Source: Flammeovirgaceae bacterium UBA2371 (lineage in GTDB: Bacteria > Bacteroidota > Bacteroidia > Cytophagales > Cyclobacteriaceae). Taken from it: a DNA stretch of 62,038 bases. The notes beneath the pieces were generated by a model. The model was not told the DNA's origin and did not search any database. It saw only the letters and a program-made list of their open reading frames with translations. This document shows positions 42,131 to 51,221 of this stretch, piece after piece. Made by a program: the position numbers and the translations under genes. The stretch covers positions 1-62,038 of the forward strand of contig DDTF01000010.1 in NCBI GenBank assembly GCA_002345965.1. The letters run 5' to 3'. Each line of letters starts with the position of its first letter. Position 1 is the stretch's first letter.

Positions 42131-43237
42131 TTAGCCGAGTTTGAGTTGAGCGATTTTATTTTTTAGTGCATCAGCGGCATTTAGCATGGCTTGCATTTTG
42201 GATTGAGCATCCTCCTGTAATACGATTACCTGAGAGATTCCCATTGCTTTGGTTTGCTCAACGGACAGGTAGCAAGCACCGCAAACCACGATTAAATGCT
42301 TTCCATGCTTTTTGGCCAGTGCGGCAACACCGCTTACTGCCTTGCCCGATAAGGTTTGTTTATCCAGTTTACCTTCACCTGTAATTACAAGATCTGACTC
42401 CTGAATTTTTGTTTCAAGGCGGGTGAAGTCAATGATGAAATCAATTCCGCGCTGAATGGTTGCATTAAGAAATAGTTTGGTTCCTGCTCCCAATCCTCCT
42501 GCTGCCCCGGCACCCCGAAATCGCAAATCACAGCCCATTTGCAAAGCCAGCTTTTCAAAATGTTTAAGGCCTTTGTCCAGTAGTTTTATTTCTTCATCGG
42601 TGGCTCCTTTTTGTTTTGCAAAAACATAAGCGGCTCCGTTTTGTCCATGCAATGGATTGGTAACATCACATAATGTTGTGAAGTGAGTCTTCTTAATCCC
42701 TGAATGAGATGCAGTGGAATCAATCTGATCCAGATGAATCAGATTGGCACCAATACCTTCCAAATCAGATCCTGTAATTGAGAGGAGGCGATATCCTAAT
42801 GCTTTGGCCATTCCAGTGCCTGCATCATTGGTGGCACTGCCTCCAATACCAAGTACAATATTGCTGATGCCTGCATCCAACGCATGCTTGATCAGTTGAC
42901 CTGTTCCATATGTGGAAGTGATACTGCAATTTCTTTCAGTAGGTTTTAACAACTCAAGTCCTGATGCCAGGGCCATTTCAATAAAGGCGGTGTTACCGGA
43001 AATGCCATAACCGGATTCAATCTCTCTCATCAATGGATCAAACACTTTAACGGAGACATGTTCACCACGGCTGAGCTGCGTGAGCAGCTGACAAGTGCCC
43101 TCACCACCATCGGCTATTGGAATAGTAGTAACATGAAAGCGGGGATGATTATCTAGAAGCGCACTTTTAGCGATCTCGCAAAACTGGTTGGCGCTAAGCG
43201 AGCCTTTGAACTTGTCAGGTGCGATGAGAATTTTCAC
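42131..43237 (-). CDS. Glycerate kinase (type I, GlxK-like)
   Basis: 368 residues: IAPDKFKGSLSANQFCEIA at the start, IPIADGGEGT, GYGISGNTAFIEMALASGL, GIGGSATNDAGTGMAKALG and LVITGEGKLDKQTLSGKAVSGV, all signatures of the GlxK/GarK family. It phosphorylates D-glycerate (to 2-phosphoglycerate in the E. coli enzymes). It overlaps the end of moeA by 4 bp, so the two are translationally coupled although they belong to different pathways. Confidence 0.94.
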   Translation of the reverse strand: MKILIAPDKFKGSLSANQFCEIAKSALLDNHPRFHVTTIPIADGGEGTCQLLTQLSRGEHVSVKVFDPLMREIESGYGISGNTAFIEMALASGLELLKPTERNCSITSTYGTGQLIKHALDAGISNIVLGIGGSATNDAGTGMAKALGYRLLSITGSDLEGIGANLIHLDQIDSTASHSGIKKTHFTTLCDVTNPLHGQNGAAYVFAKQKGATDEEIKLLDKGLKHFEKLALQMGCDLRFRGAGAAGGLGAGTKLFLNATIQRGIDFIIDFTRLETKIQESDLVITGEGKLDKQTLSGKAVSGVAALAKKHGKHLIVVCGACYLSVEQTKAMGISQVIVLQEDAQSKMQAMLNAADALKNKIAQLKLG

Positions 43238-44427
43238 CGCGATCGGAAATAAAAAAGGGGATAGACTTCGCCCTTTTGAAAAGTGTCTTTTCCTTCCGGT
43301 AATTCCAAAAATGCATTCACCTCTTTCAGATTGGCAAAATCACCAGATCCGCCTCCGGGAACAGGGTAGGCCATTTGTTTGCCTTTCTCATTTACCATAC
43401 GCACCTGTAAAAAATAGGTAAGGTTAGGTGTGAACTGAAAGTCACTTCCTAAAAAAGCGTATTCAGTTTTTTCTTCCAAACCCCAACTCTTCAGCAACCA
43501 TGGTTTGATATAGCGATAAAAACATAAGTAGGTTGAGACAGGGTTACCAGGAAGTGCAAAAACAGTTTTGTTTCCCACACTACCAAACCAAAATGGTTTA
43601 CCAGGTCTTTGGTTTACCCGATGAAAATGTTTTTTTACTCCCAGCTCCTCCAGCACTTCAGGGATGTAATCAAATTTTCCCTTAGACACACCTCCTGAAA
43701 GAATGATTAGATCGTGATCATTTAACAGCTGAGACAATTCTTTTTTGATTATTTCTTTTTCGTCACGCAGGTGAAAAAGCTGAGAGCGGCAACCCATCGA
43801 GAGGAGTCCAGCCTCCAACGCGTAACTATTGGATCTTCTGATTTGATGGGCTTGTGGAATGCTTCCAATGTCTACTAATTCATCACCTGTAGATAAGATG
43901 GCGGTGCGAGGAGTTGATTTCACTGACACATGTGTCAGGCCCACTGAGGCAATCAATGCAATTTCTGCAGCCGACAGTTGTGCTCCTGGCTGCAGCAACA
44001 ATTGATTTTGTTTTGCGTCCTGGCCTTGAGTGTGCACATTTTGCTGGGCATCAATGGCTGTAGTGAGGAGGGTGGCGCGCTTTTCTTTTATTTCAAGATC
44101 TTCATATCGAATGACAGTATCGGTATTTTCAGGAAGTGGAGCGCCTGTCATCACCTCCATACAATGCGTCTTTTCCTGCAGCGATTTTTGCGGCACCCCC
44201 GCTGCGGCTACGTCTTCAATTTCAAATGTGGTTTGACCTTTCTTCAACTGATCGAATTGAATGGCAATTCCATCCATCGCAACTCTGTTAAAAGGTGGAA
44301 AGTCGCGATCTGCGTAGAGGGGTGCTGCCAGCACTTTATTGTGGGCTTCTGAAATACGTATACTTTCAGCTTGGGGAGCGAACAGATGTGCGGCAATAAT
44401 GGAGGTGGCTTCAGAAACGCTTACCAT
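43234..44427 (-). CDS. moeA: Molybdopterin molybdenumtransferase MoeA
   Basis: 397 residues: NRVAMDGIAIQFDQL near 50, MTGAPLPENTDTVIRYED near 112, STGDELVDIG (MoCF domain), SNSYALEAGLLSMG, SGGVSKGKFDYIPEVLEELGV and RPGKPFWFG...FALPGNPVS. It inserts molybdate into adenylylated molybdopterin. The start is 52 bp from the divergent moaC start, so the gap probably holds both promoters. Confidence 0.96.
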   Translation of the reverse strand: MVSVSEATSIIAAHLFAPQAESIRISEAHNKVLAAPLYADRDFPPFNRVAMDGIAIQFDQLKKGQTTFEIEDVAAAGVPQKSLQEKTHCMEVMTGAPLPENTDTVIRYEDLEIKEKRATLLTTAIDAQQNVHTQGQDAKQNQLLLQPGAQLSAAEIALIASVGLTHVSVKSTPRTAILSTGDELVDIGSIPQAHQIRRSNSYALEAGLLSMGCRSQLFHLRDEKEIIKKELSQLLNDHDLIILSGGVSKGKFDYIPEVLEELGVKKHFHRVNQRPGKPFWFGSVGNKTVFALPGNPVSTYLCFYRYIKPWLLKSWGLEEKTEYAFLGSDFQFTPNLTYFLQVRMVNEKGKQMAYPVPGGGSGDFANLKEVNAFLELPEGKDTFQKGEVYPLFYFRSR

Positions 44428-44479
44428 GATTATTTATAACTTTGAGATTATCAGTGTCCAACTTTTAAAGTTAATAATT

Positions 44480-44956
44480 ATGAAGTCCAAACTCACACAT
44501 ATCAGTGCAACAGGCGATCCAATGATGGTGGATGTTTCTGAAAAGAAAGTAACGAAACGCATTGCCAAAGCACGCGCAGTGGTTAACGTGGGACCAGAAA
44601 TAGCAAGTGTGATCAAGGATGGAGAGATAATGACAAAAAAAGGCCCTGTATTTCAAACTGCAATTATTGCAGGAGTGATGGGTGCCAAACAAACTTCCAG
44701 TTTAATACCACTTTGCCACCCAATAGGATTGGAAGACTGCCAGGTAGTGATCAGGATGAAAGATGGAAAGATCGTAATTGATACTTCGGCTACCATCACT
44801 TCGAAAACGGGTGTGGAAATGGAGGCGTTAACAGCAGCTTCGGTTGCTGCTCTGACCATCTATGATATGTGCAAGGCTTTGTCTCATGAAATTGTAATAG
44901 AAGAAATAAAGCTGATGGAAAAGAGCGGGGGCAAAAAGGACTTTAAAAGAAAATGA
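44480..44956 (+). CDS. moaC: Cyclic pyranopterin monophosphate synthase MoaC
   Basis: 158 residues from the ATG at 44480, which matches the conserved start KLTHISATGDPMMVDVS. Other hallmarks are IPLCHPIGLEDCQV, GVEMEALTAASVAALTIYDM and the C-terminal EIKLMEKSGGKKDF. It converts the MoaA product to cPMP in molybdenum cofactor synthesis. The stop overlaps the mobA start (ATGA), so the two are coupled. Confidence 0.97.
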   Translation: MKSKLTHISATGDPMMVDVSEKKVTKRIAKARAVVNVGPEIASVIKDGEIMTKKGPVFQTAIIAGVMGAKQTSSLIPLCHPIGLEDCQVVIRMKDGKIVIDTSATITSKTGVEMEALTAASVAALTIYDMCKALSHEIVIEEIKLMEKSGGKKDFKRK

Positions 44957-45534
44957 CAAAACCAACGCTGTATGGATTGGTGTTGGCAGGAGGTCAAAGT
45001 ACCCGTATGGGGAGAGACAAGGCCCTGCTATCCTATCATGGGTTGCCTCAGCGCGACCATGTTTTTCAGTTATTGAGCAGGTTTTGCAAGAAAGTATTCA
45101 CCTCTGTTGGGCATTCAAAGCCTAACGAATTGGTAACGAATCCAATTAAAGATGCTTTCTCAATCAAAGGGCCGCTCAACGGAATATTAAGCGCCTTTCA
45201 ACAACACGAAGGTGTGGCCTGGATTACTATGCCCATAGATATGCCCCTGGTCAACGATCAAACCATTCAACTTTTAATTGCCCACAGGGACATAGAGAAA
45301 GTAGCCACTTGCTTTTATGATTCCGATGGAAAAAACCCAGAACCATTACTCACCCTGTGGGAACCCAAGGCAGCACATTTGCTCAGGGCTTTTTATGATG
45401 AAGGAAAAACCAGCCCCCGGGAATTCTTAATTTCCGCTGATATTAATTTGCTGCGTATCCCTGACGTCAACCTCCTTAAAAGCATCAATACCCCCGAAGA
45501 ATTTGATTCCCTGCAGGGCTTGAGAAAGAAATAG
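44953..45534 (+). CDS. mobA: Molybdenum cofactor guanylyltransferase MobA
   Basis: 193 residues: LVLAGGQSTRMGRDKALLSYHG is the nucleotidyltransferase signature, with the metal-binding Asp in MPIDMPLVND (about 96-105) and EPLLTLWEPKAA later. It attaches GMP to Mo-molybdopterin to give the guanine dinucleotide cofactor used by DMSO reductase-family enzymes. It could alternatively be the CTP-using MocA. It overlaps moaC by 4 bp. Confidence 0.92.
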   Translation: MTKPTLYGLVLAGGQSTRMGRDKALLSYHGLPQRDHVFQLLSRFCKKVFTSVGHSKPNELVTNPIKDAFSIKGPLNGILSAFQQHEGVAWITMPIDMPLVNDQTIQLLIAHRDIEKVATCFYDSDGKNPEPLLTLWEPKAAHLLRAFYDEGKTSPREFLISADINLLRIPDVNLLKSINTPEEFDSLQGLRKK

Positions 45535-45864
45535 GAATTAAAGATAGGTTAACCACAAAACCTTACAGGCCGAACAGGGCCAAATCATGTCTAACGCCCG
45601 TTTGGATTATTAATCTTCCAAAAAATTGGCATTCAATTAATTGCTTTTAGTGCCTTTGGCTAACTTCCTATAGATCAGAGATTGATCAATTCACTAGGGT
45701 GCCAATTAGCACTGGGGTGATAGTGAACACGCACAATAACAGGAACTATTTCATAAAAAAGTGCCTTGAAATAGTACATTCTCGATGCTGACTATAAAAA
45801 CACAAAGCATTGAATAGATGTCGTCTTTAGCTTTAAAGTATTGTTAAACTAAATAGTTGGGTTT
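45535..45864. other. Intergenic region after mobA
   Basis: 330 bp with no supported gene. The only visible structure is a perfect ATTGATCAAT palindrome at 45681-45690. It does not match the TGAT-N4-ATCA spacing of the stress-island boxes. I see no terminator and no recognisable molybdenum-cofactor riboswitch. Confidence 0.4.
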
Positions 45865-45996
45865 ATGAATACAGCACAAAAAACATCACACCACTACAAT
45901 CCGATCAATCGAGATTTAGCAATTGTATTCTCTATCGGTTTTTTGATAGCAGTTTCAGTTGTCATCATGGGAATTGTTTTGATGAATCAACTGTAA
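45865..45996 (+). CDS. Small single-helix membrane protein, 43 residues
   Basis: ATG to TAA frame: a polar start (MNTAQKTSHHYNPINRDLA) and one strong transmembrane segment (IVFSIGFLIAVSVVIMGIVL). It lies between mobA and moaE in the cofactor cluster. I recognise no family; the clean topology suggests a real small membrane protein. Confidence 0.45.
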   Translation: MNTAQKTSHHYNPINRDLAIVFSIGFLIAVSVVIMGIVLMNQL

Positions 45997-46015
45997 TCAA
46001 CCGATTGCAAAAAAA

Positions 46016-46447
46016 TCAGTTGTTCATGGAAGCGCTGATGGGGCGAGCATCTACCCATTCTCCACCATCTTCAAATACCTCTTTTTTCCAGATGGGTGCT
46101 TTTGCTTTGACGTTGTCAATAATAAACTGACAAGCTTCAAAGGATGCTTTGCGGTGTGGTGAAGACACAGCCACAACCACCGCCACTTCCCCGGGCTTAA
46201 GTGTGCCAATTCTGTGACTTACAGCCCATCCCAGCAGATCCCACTTATGTGCCGCCTCATCAATGATTTTGCGTATTTCTGCAACAGCCATTGCCTCATA
46301 GGCTTCATACTCCAGCCAAACCACATTTTTGTCATGGGATTTGTTTCTCACTGTACCTACAAAAACATTAACGGCCCCTGCACTTAAGCTAGAGGCCGTT
46401 TCGATGACTTTCTGAACATCGATGGCTTTCTCTGTTATTTTTATCAT
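46016..46447 (-). CDS. moaE: Molybdopterin synthase catalytic subunit MoaE
   Basis: 143 residues from the ATG at 46447 (MIKITEKAIDV); the upstream ATG adds eight residues that do not fit the family. Family marks are NVFVGTVRNKSHDKNVVWLEYEAY, HRIGTLKPGEVAVVVAVSSPHR and the active-site lysines in KAKAPIWKKEVFEDGGEWV. With MoaD it converts cPMP to molybdopterin by adding two sulfurs. The moaD gene is 98 bp upstream. Confidence 0.96.
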   Translation of the reverse strand: MIKITEKAIDVQKVIETASSLSAGAVNVFVGTVRNKSHDKNVVWLEYEAYEAMAVAEIRKIIDEAAHKWDLLGWAVSHRIGTLKPGEVAVVVAVSSPHRKASFEACQFIIDNVKAKAPIWKKEVFEDGGEWVDARPISASMNN

Positions 46448-46545
46448 GACTTTACGGGTTGGATGAAACAATAAAACTGATGATTGAATATAACACTTGT
46501 GCCATTTACATCAAATGATATTTCCACCAATTATACAACCTTAAA

Positions 46546-46785
46546 TCAGCCCCCACTTACAGGCGGAATGAGGGCGATTTCATCGGTTTCTGCCAGTATT
46601 AAATCATCTGCAGCATATTGATTGTTCACTGCGATGAGCAGTGAGTTCAATGATTTCATCTCTGGAAAGCGCGCGGCCAATTCACTTTTCAATTCACTCA
46701 CCTTCATACCATCCATTTCAAAGTCAACTTCTCTTCCTCCTAGGATATCCCTGGTGATACCAAATGTTTTTAGTGTGTATTTCAT
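46546..46785 (-). CDS. moaD: Molybdopterin synthase sulfur carrier subunit MoaD
   Basis: 79-residue ubiquitin-like protein ending in the PPVSGG tail whose C-terminal Gly-Gly is adenylylated and turned into a thiocarboxylate. Other family parts are FGITRDILGGREVDFE and LAETDEIALIPPVSGG. It is upstream of moaE on the same strand and divergent from moaA. Confidence 0.95.
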   Translation of the reverse strand: MKYTLKTFGITRDILGGREVDFEMDGMKVSELKSELAARFPEMKSLNSLLIAVNNQYAADDLILAETDEIALIPPVSGG

Positions 46786-46992
46786 ACGTCATTAAAGTGC
46801 CGAAATTGTTAAATTAGATGCAATTACCAACCTGTTTACCGTTAAACAGTGGAAAATGTTCCCATTTTGTTTATTGTTGAAGGGAATTAATGAAGATTTA
46901 TTGATCTTCCTGTGTTTAAGGGGAGGGTCATACCATGGGCTGGATATGAATTGAGGTCTTTGAGTAAGAACAAGAATTTGAATGTGCTAAAA

Positions 46993-47982
46993 ATGCTTTA
47001 CGACAATCACGGTCGGGAAATAAATTATGTCAGAATAGCAGTTACAGATCGGTGTAATCTGCGGTGCTTTTACTGTATGCCAGAAGAAGGCATTCAGTAC
47101 ATGCCCAAAAAGGATTTGTTGACTTTTGAAGAAATTGAAAGGCTGGTGACCTTACTGGCCGCGATGGGTATTTCCAAAGTGCGGTTTACAGGGGGAGAAC
47201 CATTTGTAAGGAAGGATTTCATGGAGTTGGTTAATTCCATCTCCGCCATTCAAGGTATCGACAGCCTGCACCTGACCACCAATGGTGTGCTCACTGGCCC
47301 CTACGTGCAACAGTTAAAACAAGCTGGTGTAAAGTCAGTCAACTTAAGTCTGGATACCCTCGACAGAGAACGGTTCAAAATCATTACGAGAAGAGATGAG
47401 TTTGATAACGTGATGGACACATTGAATTTGTTGCTGAAAGAAAACATTGAAGTGAAGATCAATGCAGTGGTAATGGAGGGAAAAAATACTGACGACATTC
47501 TTGCGCTTGTTGACTTCACAAAAGACAAACCTGTGTCGGTCAGGTTTATTGAGGAAATGCCTTTCAACGGTGAAGGCAGTCATTACCCTATCTTAAACTG
47601 GACGCACAAAAAAATTATCGATCACATCCAGGGTGCTTACCCCAACATGGTCAAAATAAAGGATGAGCCTCATTCAACGTCCTACAATTATTCAATTCCG
47701 GGACATCTTGGCAACATCGGTGTTATTGCTGCGTTTAGCCGCACCTTTTGTGGCACCTGCAACCGCATCCGCATTACAGCACAGGGTACCCTCAAAACTT
47801 GCCTTTACGATGATGGCGTTCTCAGCATTCGCGACCTGATGCGATCACAGGCTTCTGACACTCAGATAAAAGAAACGCTTTCCAAGGCATTCCGCAACAG
47901 GGCCAAGGATGGTTTTGAAGCAGAGCGAGCCAGAAGATCGGGTGCAGGCGTTTCAGAATCCATGTCAACCATTGGTGGATAA
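46993..47982 (+). CDS. moaA: GTP 3',8-cyclase MoaA
   Basis: 329 residues from the ATG at 46993; a GTG at 46912 would add 27 residues outside the family. The radical-SAM cluster is CNLRCFYCMPEEG (Cys-x3-Cys-x2-Cys), with FTGGEPFVRKDF and the C-terminal second cluster FCGTCNRIRITAQGTLKTCLYD, and the protein ends in Gly-Gly as MoaA enzymes do. It starts cofactor synthesis by rearranging GTP to cyclic dehydro-GTP. Confidence 0.97.
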   Translation: MLYDNHGREINYVRIAVTDRCNLRCFYCMPEEGIQYMPKKDLLTFEEIERLVTLLAAMGISKVRFTGGEPFVRKDFMELVNSISAIQGIDSLHLTTNGVLTGPYVQQLKQAGVKSVNLSLDTLDRERFKIITRRDEFDNVMDTLNLLLKENIEVKINAVVMEGKNTDDILALVDFTKDKPVSVRFIEEMPFNGEGSHYPILNWTHKKIIDHIQGAYPNMVKIKDEPHSTSYNYSIPGHLGNIGVIAAFSRTFCGTCNRIRITAQGTLKTCLYDDGVLSIRDLMRSQASDTQIKETLSKAFRNRAKDGFEAERARRSGAGVSESMSTIGG

Positions 47983-48061
47983 GAGGTGGCTACTCATCCC
48001 AACCCATGGAAAAACATTTATTAGCTTTCATACCTTGTATCAATAACCAAACGATTTCTTA

Positions 48062-48592
48062 ATGAAAACCTTTTTTACAATTGCTTTTTTCTCTGTTATG
48101 GTAACAGGCTACAGTCAAACGATGGTTAACCCCATTATCAAAAACTATGGTGGCATTTATGATCTTCCCTATGCAGATGAGAAAATTGATCCCACGTTGG
48201 ATTATAAAATTGCCGTGGAGGTAGTGCGTGCCAGTGAAAAACCTGAGGATGTGAATTGGGCCCTCAATAATGTGGCGCGTATGTTGAATTTGCATGCCAT
48301 GGCAGGAGTACCCAAGGAAAAATTACATGTAGTGCTGGCCATCCACGGAGGTGCGGCTTTCACAGTGAAAAACAACGAAGAGTACAAAAAGAAATATGGT
48401 GTAGACAACCCTAACCTGGGCATTTACAGAGAGCTGATGGATGCGGGCGTAAAAATCGTAGTGTGTGGACAATCGTTAGTAGCCCGCGATATTGACAAAG
48501 ACAAGATGGTGCCAGGCATTAAAGTAGCATCGTCCATGCTTACCACCATGACCACCTACCAATTGAAAGGATATGCCATGTTGATATTTTAA
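48062..48592 (+). CDS. DsrE/DsrF-like exported protein
   Basis: 176 residues with a signal peptide (MKTFFTIAFFSVMVTGYSQ). The rest matches periplasmic DsrE-family proteins: NNVARMLNLHAMAGVPKEKLHVVLAIHGGAAF, NLGIYRELMDAGVKIVVCGQSLVARDID and a TYQLKGYAMLIF end. The cysteine in VVCGQS corresponds to the sulfur-relay position of the family. The function of exported members is not established. Confidence 0.85.
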   Translation: MKTFFTIAFFSVMVTGYSQTMVNPIIKNYGGIYDLPYADEKIDPTLDYKIAVEVVRASEKPEDVNWALNNVARMLNLHAMAGVPKEKLHVVLAIHGGAAFTVKNNEEYKKKYGVDNPNLGIYRELMDAGVKIVVCGQSLVARDIDKDKMVPGIKVASSMLTTMTTYQLKGYAMLIF

Positions 48593-48677
48593 CTTGTTGC
48601 ATAATCCGGTCAACTTCATTGGCAACGAGGCCTTCCTTGCACTTAAATTTTATAATTTGCAGGCCTAACTCTTTTAC

Positions 48678-51107
48678 ATGAGTAAAATTAATTTCAAAGA
48701 ACAGGTACTGCCACACCTTATCGCGGTGTTGGTCTTCCTTTTGGTAACAGTGTTTTTTTTTAACCCTGTTTTTTTTGACAACAAAACCATCAGCCAGGGA
48801 GATATTCAGCAATGGGAAGCGTCATCCAAATCGCTAAGGGATTATCGGGAGGCGACAGGAGAAGAGGGGCTATGGGTACCTTCTATGTTCAGTGGGATGC
48901 CCGCCTACCTGGTGAATACAGAATGGAGCAATGGGGTATTGGTAGGGATAAAAAAAGTGTTCGCTTTGGGTTTGCCACATCCGGTGGTAAATATTTATTG
49001 GGCATTTCTTAGTTATTATATATTGTTGCTCGCCTTTAGGGTACGCCCCATGCTTGCCATAGCAGGAGCACTGGCATTTGGGTTGTCTTCCTACATGATC
49101 ATAGGTATGGCCGCAGGCCACAACGGACGAATAGGGTCCATCGCCTTTATGCCCTTGGTGATGGCGGGCATTCATCTGGCCTTCTCCAACAAAAGAATTT
49201 TGGGATTTGCAGTTACTTCACTTGGTCTTGCATTGCACTTACGTGAAAATCACTTGCAGATTACCTATTACCTGCTTTTGATTGTATTGATTTATGGCCT
49301 TGTCCATTTGGTGATTGCGGTGCGGGAAAAAGCACTGGTACCCTTCTTCAAAAGCCTTGGTATCCTCATTCCGGCTGCAATCCTGGCCATAGGTACTTTT
49401 ATTGGACCGCTGTGGGCCATCGCAGAGTACAGCCAATATTCCATTCGTGGTAAATCAGAACTTACCTCCAAATCAGAGTCAAGCGGACTCAGTAGAGATT
49501 ACGCATTTGCTTACAGCAGTGGTATGCTGGAGACCATGACCATGATAATACCTAATTTTTATGGTGGCAGCAGCGGCAATTATCTGATACAGGATGAACA
49601 AAGCGCAACCTACAAGGCATTGATGCAAAGCAACGACAACAATTTGGTAAATCAGTTGGCGCGTTATACTTCTGCTTATTGGGGACCGCAATCTTATACT
49701 GCACCCTACTATGGAGGAGCTATCATTTGTTTTCTTTTTGTATTGGGAATTGTATTCGCAGAAAAGAAATACGTGTGGTGGCTGGTAACGGCCAGTGCAT
49801 TGGGAATTATGTTTAGCTGGGGAAGCAACTTTGCTTCGTTCAACTACTTTATTTTCGATTACCTGCCTGGTTATAATAAATTTCGGTCGGTCACATTTGC
49901 CATCGTAATACTCTTGTTTGCCATGCCTTTGCTCGGTATGCTGGGGCTGGAGAAGTTCTTTGAAAAGGGTTTAAACAAAGAGACTAAGAAAAAACTGATT
50001 ATTGCCTTTTCGCTAACAGGAGGTCTTTGTCTTTTGATAGCGATACTGGCAGGGATGGCTTCCTTTATGAGAGAGGGTGAGTCTCAGTTGCCAGCATGGT
50101 TTCTCAATGCCCTCACAGCAGATAGAAAGGCATTGCTGCGATCGGATGCATTGCGATCATTTGCATTTATTTTTGGCATAGCCATTCTTTTATTCTTTGA
50201 TGTAAGAAAACGAATTTCTGAATTTGGATTCTACGCCTTCCTCATTTTTATGGTGGCCATTGATTTGTCTATGGTGGACAAAAGATATTTTACAGCAGAA
50301 AATTATCAGCGCAAGAGAACCAACAATTTTGTGGCCACTGCCGCTGATGAGGAGATACGCAAAGACAAAGGGGTGTTCAGGGTTTATAATTTGCAGGAGA
50401 CATTCAGTATTGACGGGCGCACCTCTTATTATCATAATTCGCTGGGGGGTTATCATGGCGCCAAGATCAGACGCTATCAGGAGCTGTACGATTCGTGTTT
50501 GGCCAACGAGACCAACGAATTCATTACCGATGCGCAGGCTGGCAATCTGCAGTTAGCCAACTATGGTGTTCTGAACATGCTCAACACCAGGTACATTGTA
50601 TTTGGGCCAGATAAAAATAATATTATCCCTAATGCAGAAGCGAATGGCAATGCCTGGTTTGTTGGGGAGGTAATCACCGTTAATTCACCTTCTGAAGAAT
50701 TGGCCAGGGTATGTGAGATCAACACAAGGACAACCGCTGTAATCGACAACTCGAAGTTTCAGGTGCAGGCACCGCAATTGGACAGTGCTAGCCACATTGA
50801 ATTGAAAGAGATGACGCCATCACATATCAAGTATGAGTCATCTTCATCTGTTGCTGGTTTGGCAGTGTTCTCCGAGATCTATTATCCTGAAGGATGGCAT
50901 GCTTCTATTGACGGAAAGGAAGTGCCTATTGTACGTGCCAACTATGTGTTGCGTGCATTGGAAGTTCCAGCAGGTAATCATCAGATTGAATTCAAATTCG
51001 AACCTAAGCCTTATCTGGTGGGCAACAAGATCACCATGGCATCATCATGGTTGCTGTTGCTGGTGGTAGTGGGTGGTATTGGTTTGAGTTGGCGAAAGGC
51101 ACAATAG
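48678..51107 (+). CDS. YfhO family multi-pass membrane protein
   Basis: 809 residues with about twelve transmembrane segments in two blocks (20-about 400, then about 430-540) and a long C-terminal extracytoplasmic domain (about 560-780), then a final helix (SSWLLLLVVVGGIGLSW). The DIQQWEASSKSLRDYREATGE and SGMPAYL region and the late YYPEGWHASIDGKEVPIVRANYVLRALEVPAG match YfhO-type putative glycosyltransferases. Such proteins are thought to transfer sugars from lipid carriers, but the substrate is unknown. Confidence 0.9.
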   Translation: MSKINFKEQVLPHLIAVLVFLLVTVFFFNPVFFDNKTISQGDIQQWEASSKSLRDYREATGEEGLWVPSMFSGMPAYLVNTEWSNGVLVGIKKVFALGLPHPVVNIYWAFLSYYILLLAFRVRPMLAIAGALAFGLSSYMIIGMAAGHNGRIGSIAFMPLVMAGIHLAFSNKRILGFAVTSLGLALHLRENHLQITYYLLLIVLIYGLVHLVIAVREKALVPFFKSLGILIPAAILAIGTFIGPLWAIAEYSQYSIRGKSELTSKSESSGLSRDYAFAYSSGMLETMTMIIPNFYGGSSGNYLIQDEQSATYKALMQSNDNNLVNQLARYTSAYWGPQSYTAPYYGGAIICFLFVLGIVFAEKKYVWWLVTASALGIMFSWGSNFASFNYFIFDYLPGYNKFRSVTFAIVILLFAMPLLGMLGLEKFFEKGLNKETKKKLIIAFSLTGGLCLLIAILAGMASFMREGESQLPAWFLNALTADRKALLRSDALRSFAFIFGIAILLFFDVRKRISEFGFYAFLIFMVAIDLSMVDKRYFTAENYQRKRTNNFVATAADEEIRKDKGVFRVYNLQETFSIDGRTSYYHNSLGGYHGAKIRRYQELYDSCLANETNEFITDAQAGNLQLANYGVLNMLNTRYIVFGPDKNNIIPNAEANGNAWFVGEVITVNSPSEELARVCEINTRTTAVIDNSKFQVQAPQLDSASHIELKEMTPSHIKYESSSSVAGLAVFSEIYYPEGWHASIDGKEVPIVRANYVLRALEVPAGNHQIEFKFEPKPYLVGNKITMASSWLLLLVVVGGIGLSWRKAQ

Positions 51108-51221
51108 ATCTTTAAAGAAGTCTTGAAAAGCAATCCGTCTTGCGAATAGGCAAAGCGAAGTGAGGGTTATTTCCTAAATGATTCCTATCTCTTAAATTGC
51201 ATATTCAATTCCTAAAGTTTT

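Noticed and set aside
45681..45690. ATTGATCAAT as an FNR-type site near the molybdenum-cofactor genes
   Set aside because: The half-sites abut with no 4-bp spacer, unlike the six island boxes, and no gene start lies at a sensible distance.
46786..46992. Molybdenum-cofactor riboswitch between moaD and moaA
   Set aside because: No recognisable conserved stem arrangement of the known Moco RNA motif could be seen; the gap is just AT-rich divergent promoter space.
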